Shown here piece after piece: positions 5,815 through 9,566 of a stretch of 9,566 bases of DNA. Source of the stretch: an uncultured Clostridia bacterium (GTDB lineage: Bacteria; Bacillota; Clostridia; Oscillospirales; Acutalibacteraceae). A program made the translations under genes and the position numbers. The stretch spans positions 1 through 9,566 of the forward strand of contig CAUCSW010000016.1 in assembly GCA_958445555.1 (NCBI GenBank), given 5' to 3'. The notes beneath the pieces were generated by a model. The model was not told where the DNA came from and ran no database searches. It saw only the letters and a program-made list of their open reading frames with translations. The first letter of the stretch is position 1, and each line of letters starts with the position of its first letter.

Positions 5815-6999
5815 ATGGCAGCAGCATCTGATAAGCAGAAAGCTTTGCAAACGGCATTGCAGCAGATCGAAAAGCAGTTCGGTCAGGGTGCCGTAATGAA
5901 GCTCGGCGAAAACACGAAAATGAATGTGGATCATATTTCCACGGGCTCCCTTTCACTTGATATGGCACTCGGAATCGGAGGCGTTCCTAAGGGCAGAATA
6001 GTGGAAATATACGGACCGGAGTCCTCCGGTAAAACGACAATCGCACTCCATATAGCCGCAGAGGCACAGAAAAAAGGCGGAGATGTGGCGTTTATAGATG
6101 TCGAGCACGCTCTTGACCCCGTGTATGCCGCAAATTTGGGCGTTGATATAAACTCCCTCCTGGTATCCCAGCCGGACACTGGTGAACAGGCGCTTGAGAT
6201 CACTGAGGCACTTGTCCGCTCGGGCGCACTGGATGTTGTCGTTATCGACTCGGTTGCGGCACTTGTTCCCAAGGCCGAGATCGAGGGCGATATGGGTGAT
6301 TCCCATGTCGGACTCCACGCAAGACTTATGTCTCAGGCTCTCCGCAAACTTACCGGCGCAATATCAAAGTCGGACTGTGTTGCGGTCTTCATAAACCAGC
6401 TCCGTGATAAGGTCGGCGTTGTTTACGGCTCTTCGGAGACCACGACCGGCGGCAGAGCGTTGAAATTTTATGCTTCGGTCCGCATAGATATAAGAAGAAT
6501 AGAATCGATCAAGGTGAACGGCGAAGTCATAGGAAACCGCACCCGCGCAAAGATCGTCAAAAACAAGGTCGCACCTCCGTTCCGTGAGGCTGAATTTGAT
6601 ATTATGTACGGAAAGGGCATATCCCACGACGGTGAGCTCGTGGACCTCGGCGTGAAATATGAGGTCCTGAGAAGGTCGGGCGCGTGGTTCTATTGCGGGG
6701 ACGAGAGGATCGGACAGGGACGCGATAATGCAAAGATATATATATCAGAGCATCCCGATTTTGCCGCAAAGATAGAAGCCCAAATAATCGAGAAGATGAA
6801 GGGACAGAACAACCTTACCGCAGCAAGAGCGGACAGAGCGGGAGAGCCTGCCGAGACCGCACCCGTCAATGCGTCGGTGAACGAGACTGCAGCCAAAACC
6901 GAAGATGTAGGTGCAAATGCCGCATCCGCCGCAAAGGAAACCGCGAAAAAGGCACCTAAAGAGTCGAAAGTCAATATAGATATATCGGTTGACGATTGA
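5815..6999 (+). CDS. recA: Recombinase RecA
   Basis: RecA is the DNA-dependent ATPase that forms filaments on single-stranded DNA, drives strand exchange and stimulates LexA self-cleavage. The 394-residue product shows the N-terminal helix, Walker A GPESSGKT (67-74), Walker B VVVIDS (141-146), the conserved [23 protein letters not shown] stretch that starts before loop L1 and runs past it (157-179), the [10 protein letters not shown] segment and loop L2 (about 194-213, here SSETTTGG) followed by [10 protein letters not shown], and the C-terminal domain ending near [12 protein letters not shown]. Most RecA proteins have about 350 residues; the excess is a tail from about 336 that is rich in Ala, Glu, Lys and Thr and presumably disordered. 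The typical short tail is acidic and tempers DNA access, whereas this one has many lysines. Its inhibitor gene recX follows after 102 nt. Confidence 0.98.
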   Translation: MAAASDKQKALQTALQQIEKQFGQGAVMKLGENTKMNVDHISTGSLSLDMALGIGGVPKGRIVEIYGPESSGKTTIALHIAAEAQKKGGDVAFIDVEHALDPVYAANLGVDINSLLVSQPDTGEQALEITEALVRSGALDVVVIDSVAALVPKAEIEGDMGDSHVGLHARLMSQALRKLTGAISKSDCVAVFINQLRDKVGVVYGSSETTTGGRALKFYASVRIDIRRIESIKVNGEVIGNRTRAKIVKNKVAPPFREAEFDIMYGKGISHDGELVDLGVKYEVLRRSGAWFYCGDERIGQGRDNAKIYISEHPDFAAKIEAQIIEKMKGQNNLTAARADRAGEPAETAPVNASVNETAAKTEDVGANAASAAKETAKKAPKESKVNIDISVDD

Positions 7000-7019
7000 T
7001 GTGTAAAGCCCGACACGGC

Positions 7020-7063
7020 AATATCGGACGATATTCGGTGACCGGTACCGGTATGTTACATAC
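7020..7063. repeat. Cluster of small palindromes between recA and recX
   Basis: Three adjacent dyads fill the spacer: AATATC GGAC GATATT (7020-7035), the perfect 12-bp palindrome ACCGGTACCGGT (7041-7052), and GTATG TTA CATAC (7051-7063). GTGACCG (7039-7045) can alternatively pair with CGGTCAC (7068-7074) to enclose the last two. No T-run follows, so this is not a standard intrinsic terminator. It could attenuate or process the recA-recX transcript or bind a regulator. Confidence 0.45.
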
Positions 7064-7101
7064 AAAACGGTCACACCGTATATGTATATGAGGAAGGTCA
7101 A

Positions 7102-7767
7102 ATGAGAGTAACCGATCTGAAAACCAGACGAAAGCGGCTTATTGCGGTGATAATAGATCCCGCTCCGGATAAGGAATATTTCGGATTTGAGGCGGACAAT
7201 ACGACCGGAATGCCGCTTATAGATGCTACCCTCTGCGCCGAAAGGGCGGTCGATGTGGGCGATGTATATACCGAGTCCGAGCTTTTTGAGCTGATAGACG
7301 AATCGTTTTATCGTCGGGCATATTCAAGGGCGATCTGGTATTTGTCGAGATCGGATTGCTCACGGAAAGAGTTGTTTTCTAAGCTTGTAAGGGCGTTCCC
7401 CGAGGAGGCGGTCGCGCGCGTGTGCGACAGGGCGGAGGAGCTCGGGCTCATAGATGATGAGCGTTATGCCGCCCGCCTTGCAGAAAACTATCTTACAAAT
7501 AAAAGCATAGCCGCAAGAAAGGCGGAAATGCTTATGGTCGGTAAAGGTATAGACCGCGAGAGTGCCCGTACGGCACTTGATGAAATAGAGGTCGACAATG
7601 TGGCGACGATATGCTCGTTGATCGAAAAAAAGTACCGCAGCCGTATGGATGACAGAGCGGGTGTCGAAAAGACGGCGGCGGCACTCGCAAGGAGAGGGTT
7701 TTCCTTCTCCGATATACGCGAGGCGATAAAAAAGTATAATGATGAAGCGGAGCTGACTGAGGATTAG
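7102..7767 (+). CDS. recX: RecA regulator RecX
   Basis: RecX binds RecA filaments and modulates (usually inhibits) their extension and ATPase activity. The 221-residue product is helical and carries the repeated three-helix modules of the family: RAIWYLSRSDCSRKELFSKL (76-95), AEELGLIDDERYAARLAENYL (111-131) and a C-terminal AALARRGFSFSDIREAIKKY (193-212). The first 65 or so residues form a beta-rich N-terminal extension (KRLIAVIID) seen in many Firmicutes RecX proteins. AGGAAGG (7091-7097) before the ATG is a good ribosome binding site. The position directly after recA supports the assignment. Its stop is one nucleotide from the rimO start, so the two are co-transcribed. Confidence 0.92.
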   Translation: MRVTDLKTRRKRLIAVIIDPAPDKEYFGFEADNTTGMPLIDATLCAERAVDVGDVYTESELFELIDESFYRRAYSRAIWYLSRSDCSRKELFSKLVRAFPEEAVARVCDRAEELGLIDDERYAARLAENYLTNKSIAARKAEMLMVGKGIDRESARTALDEIEVDNVATICSLIEKKYRSRMDDRAGVEKTAAALARRGFSFSDIREAIKKYNDEAELTED

Positions 7768-7768
7768 T

Positions 7769-8212
7769 ATGGCAAAAATATCAATGGTGTCGTTGGGGTG
7801 CCCCAAGAATCTTGTCGATGCCGAAATGATGCTGGAAGCACTGAAGAACGACGGCTATGAGATAACCCCTTATGAGAATGAGGCTGATGTAATAATCGTA
7901 AATACCTGCGGCTTTATAGAGGATGCCAAGCGTGAAGCGATAGAAAATATCCTTGAATGCGCAAACTATAAGACCGAAGGCAACCTTAAAGCGCTTGTCG
8001 TCACAGGTTGTCTTGCCGAAAGGTACCGCGATGAGATCGCCGAACAGTTCCCCGAGGTCGACGCAGTCGTGGGCATTGGGAAAAACGGCAATATATCCGA
8101 AATAGTAAAAAAGCGTTGGACGGAGAAAAGGGCAGATATTACGGCAAAAAGACAGAGCTTGATATCTGTGCGCCCCGTATGGTGTCTACTCCGCGCTACA
8201 CCGCATACATAA
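7769..8212 (+). CDS. rimO: RimO N-terminal part, frame broken after codon 115
   Basis: RimO is the radical-SAM methylthiotransferase that adds a methylthio group to a conserved Asp of ribosomal protein S12. This frame encodes its N-terminal UPF0004 domain with the three cysteines that hold the auxiliary iron-sulfur cluster: C11 in SLGCPKN, C47 in VNTCGF and C81 in VTGCLAER. Homology-like sequence runs to EIVKK (codons 111-115, ending 8113). Beyond that the frame reads KRWTEKRADITAKRQ and stops at 8210-8212, unlike any RimO, while the true continuation lies in the -1 frame. If not rejoined this fragment lacks the radical-SAM core and would be inactive. GAGGA (7759-7763) inside the end of recX serves as ribosome binding site. 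Confidence 0.9.
   Translation: MAKISMVSLGCPKNLVDAEMMLEALKNDGYEITPYENEADVIIVNTCGFIEDAKREAIENILECANYKTEGNLKALVVTGCLAERYRDEIAEQFPEVDAVVGIGKNGNISEIVKKRWTEKRADITAKRQSLISVRPVWCLLRATPHT
8107..8113 (+). other. rimO: A AAA AAG heptamer at the rimO frame break
   Basis: Zero-frame reading is gtA AAA AAG, the exact X XXY YYZ register of a -1 slippery site and the same heptamer used in Escherichia coli dnaX. Slipping here joins codon 115 to GCG TTG GAC GGA (ALDG) and gives a 441-residue protein, the normal RimO length. No strong stimulator is evident: the only downstream stem found, CAGATAT (8133-8139) with ATATCTG (8162-8168), is A+T-rich and starts 19 nt away, and no clear upstream Shine-Dalgarno-like enhancer is seen. 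A one-base loss from a run of seven A would give the same picture. Confidence 0.7.
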
Positions 8213-9093
8213 AGATAGCCGAGGGATGCAGTAACTGCTGCACCTATTGCGCCATACCCGCTATCAGAGGACGATTCCGCTCACGCCCCGTGGAGAGCAT
8301 AGTTAAAGAGGCTCAAAAACTTGCCGCGAACGGGGTAAAAGAATTGATCGTCATAGCTCAGGATACGACAAGGTACGGTGAGGATATATACGGCGAGCAG
8401 AGACTGCCCGAGCTGCTTAGCAAGCTTTGCGGGATCGACGGGATCGAGTGGATACGCACGCTTTATACCTATCCCGACAGAATAGATGATAAACTCATAA
8501 ATACGGTGGCGCGCGAGCCGAAGCTCTGTAAGTATTTTGATATCCCGATACAACACTGCAACGAAACCGTGCTGCGCCGAATGAACCGCAAGGGAGACAG
8601 GAAAAGTCTTACCGCGCTGATGGAAAAGATCCGCGCGGCAATACCCAATGTCACCTTAAGGACCACCCTAATAACGGGGTTCCCCGGCGAGACCGAGGAG
8701 CAGTTCTGCGAGCTCTGTGAGTTTGTGAATGAGGTAAAGTTCGACAGACTCGGTTGTTTCCCTTATTCTCCCGAAGAAGGAACTCCGGCGGCTGATTATC
8801 CGGATCAGATCGATGATCAGGTAAAATCAGATCGGGCCGAAAACATAATGAACGATCAGTTGCGTATAGTAAATGAAAAGAACGAGGCAAAGATCGGCAG
8901 CACGGTAAAGGTGCTTGTCGAACGCTATGACAATTATATCAAGTGCTGGTTCGGAAGGAGCGAGGCCGATGCTCCGGATATTGACGGCAAGGTCTTCTTT
9001 ATGTCGTCAAAGGAACTCACAGTCGGTGATTTTCAGAATGTCACGGTCAACGACACTATAGAATACGATCTGCTCGGGGAGGCGACCGAATGA
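8113..9093 (+). CDS. rimO: RimO C-terminal part: radical SAM and TRAM domains, -1 frame
   Basis: This is the remainder of RimO, read in the -1 frame relative to the start. It holds the radical-SAM cluster motif CSNCCTYC (C154, C158 and C161 in the rejoined protein, a CxxxCxxC), followed by AIPAIRGRFRSRP, the VIAQDTTRYGEDIYG segment, YPDRIDDKLI, the DIPIQHCNETVLRRMNR motif, TTLITGFPGETEEQF and the FDRLGCFPYSPEEGTPA block typical of RimO rather than MiaB. A TRAM-type domain ends the protein (about the last 65 residues). A TTG at 8116 could nominally start this frame, but no ribosome binding site is evident and it falls mid-protein, so independent expression is doubtful. The stop TGA overlaps the pgsA start (ATGA). 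Confidence 0.92.
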   Translation, partial: ALDGEKGRYYGKKTELDICAPRMVSTPRYTAYIKIAEGCSNCCTYCAIPAIRGRFRSRPVESIVKEAQKLAANGVKELIVIAQDTTRYGEDIYGEQRLPELLSKLCGIDGIEWIRTLYTYPDRIDDKLINTVAREPKLCKYFDIPIQHCNETVLRRMNRKGDRKSLTALMEKIRAAIPNVTLRTTLITGFPGETEEQFCELCEFVNEVKFDRLGCFPYSPEEGTPAADYPDQIDDQVKSDRAENIMNDQLRIVNEKNEAKIGSTVKVLVERYDNYIKCWFGRSEADAPDIDGKVFFMSSKELTVGDFQNVTVNDTIEYDLLGEATE

Positions 9094-9566
9094 ACATTCC
9101 GAATAAACTGACAGTGGCAAGGATCATCGCAACGCCCGTCTTTATGGCGACAATGATGATAGACTTTCCTTACAGGTATTTGGTCTCGCTGATCCTTTTC
9201 GCAGCGGCTGCCGTTACCGATTTTATCGACGGCAGAATGGCACGCAGCCGCAATATCGTAACCAACTTCGGAAAATTTCTGGACCCCCTTGCCGATAAAA
9301 TGCTGACAACGGCGGCCTTTCTCGGATTTGCCGCGACAGGCGTCGGCATGGGAATGACAATAATACTTTTCATAACCCTTTTCAGAGAGTTCCTCGTATC
9401 ATCGCTGAGACTTGTCACCGTGTCGAGTGACGGCAGGGTAGTGGCGGCAAACATTTGGGGAAAGGCCAAAACCGTTGCGCAGATGGTCTCAATATTCCTG
9501 GGACTTCTTGTCAAGGCACTGGCGGAGCAGGGCGCAATAGGCGCCGACACCGAAGAGGTGCTTCTT
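9090..9566 (+). CDS. pgsA: CDP-diacylglycerol-glycerol-3-phosphate 3-phosphatidyltransferase, 3' end cut off
   Basis: PgsA makes phosphatidylglycerophosphate from CDP-diacylglycerol and glycerol-3-phosphate, the committed step to phosphatidylglycerol, at the cytoplasmic membrane. The visible 159 residues begin MNIPNKLTVARIIATPVF, typical of the family, and contain the CDP-alcohol phosphatidyltransferase signature: D44, D47-G48, A51-R52, G61, D65 and D69 in TDFIDGRMAR and FGKFLDPLADK. Hydrophobic helices flank it, with LFREFLVSSLRL and WGKAKTVAQM further on as in PgsA proper. The frame is still open at the window end, and most PgsA proteins have about 180-200 residues. GGGGAGG (9076-9082) is the ribosome binding site, and the ATG overlaps the rimO stop by 4 nt, indicating coupled translation. 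Confidence 0.94.
   Translation, partial: MNIPNKLTVARIIATPVFMATMMIDFPYRYLVSLILFAAAAVTDFIDGRMARSRNIVTNFGKFLDPLADKMLTTAAFLGFAATGVGMGMTIILFITLFREFLVSSLRLVTVSSDGRVVAANIWGKAKTVAQMVSIFLGLLVKALAEQGAIGADTEEVLL

Noticed and set aside
8116..9093. Independent gene starting at TTG 8116
   Set aside because: The product begins in the middle of RimO, no ribosome binding site is evident, and the preceding frame supplies exactly the missing N-terminal domain.

Overview
This window looks like chromosomal DNA of a Clostridia-class Firmicute, most likely a Ruminococcus/Oscillospiraceae-type gut bacterium. The evidence is gene content and order, strong GGAGG-type ribosome binding sites, roughly 50% G+C coding sequence and frequent ATA/AGA/AGG codons. 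This is a family-level inference from reading, not a database match. All recognised genes are on the + strand, and coding density is high except for one 427-nt gap.

Left block (1-5387): the 3' part of an unrecognised, probably exported protein; an OmpR-family response regulator; its membrane histidine kinase (real start inferred at 1661); a DUF1385 membrane protein (YqhQ-type); and prmC, the release-factor glutamine methyltransferase. The last three are packed with zero or negative spacing (TAA directly followed by ATG; 8-nt overlap), so they are probably one transcript.

Middle gap (5388-5814): no credible gene. It holds a very G+C-rich element (about 69% by hand count over 5411-5590) whose inverted repeats nest exactly into a four-arm, cloverleaf-like fold at 5431-5587. 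It is followed by an 18-bp palindrome just upstream of recA.

Right block (5815-9566): recA, recX, rimO and the start of pgsA. recX, rimO and pgsA follow each other with 1-nt spacing or a 4-nt overlap. The rimO reading frame is broken. It reads correctly up to codon 115, then continues in the -1 frame at a perfectly phased A AAA AAG heptamer. Rejoining the frames there restores a normal 441-residue enzyme. This may be a sequencing or assembly indel, a real mutation, or programmed -1 frameshifting; the sequence alone cannot decide.

Other oddities: the kinase has Asp in place of the middle Gly of the ATP-lid G2 box. Several unrelated conserved proteins (kinase, YqhQ, PrmC, RecA) carry hydrophilic low-complexity tails or insertions, some built on short DNA direct repeats. 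I see no CRISPR array, rRNA, tRNA, insertion sequence or phage gene. Nothing here amounts to a clearly new multi-gene system; the strongest candidates for something undescribed are the structured element and the rimO frameshift site.
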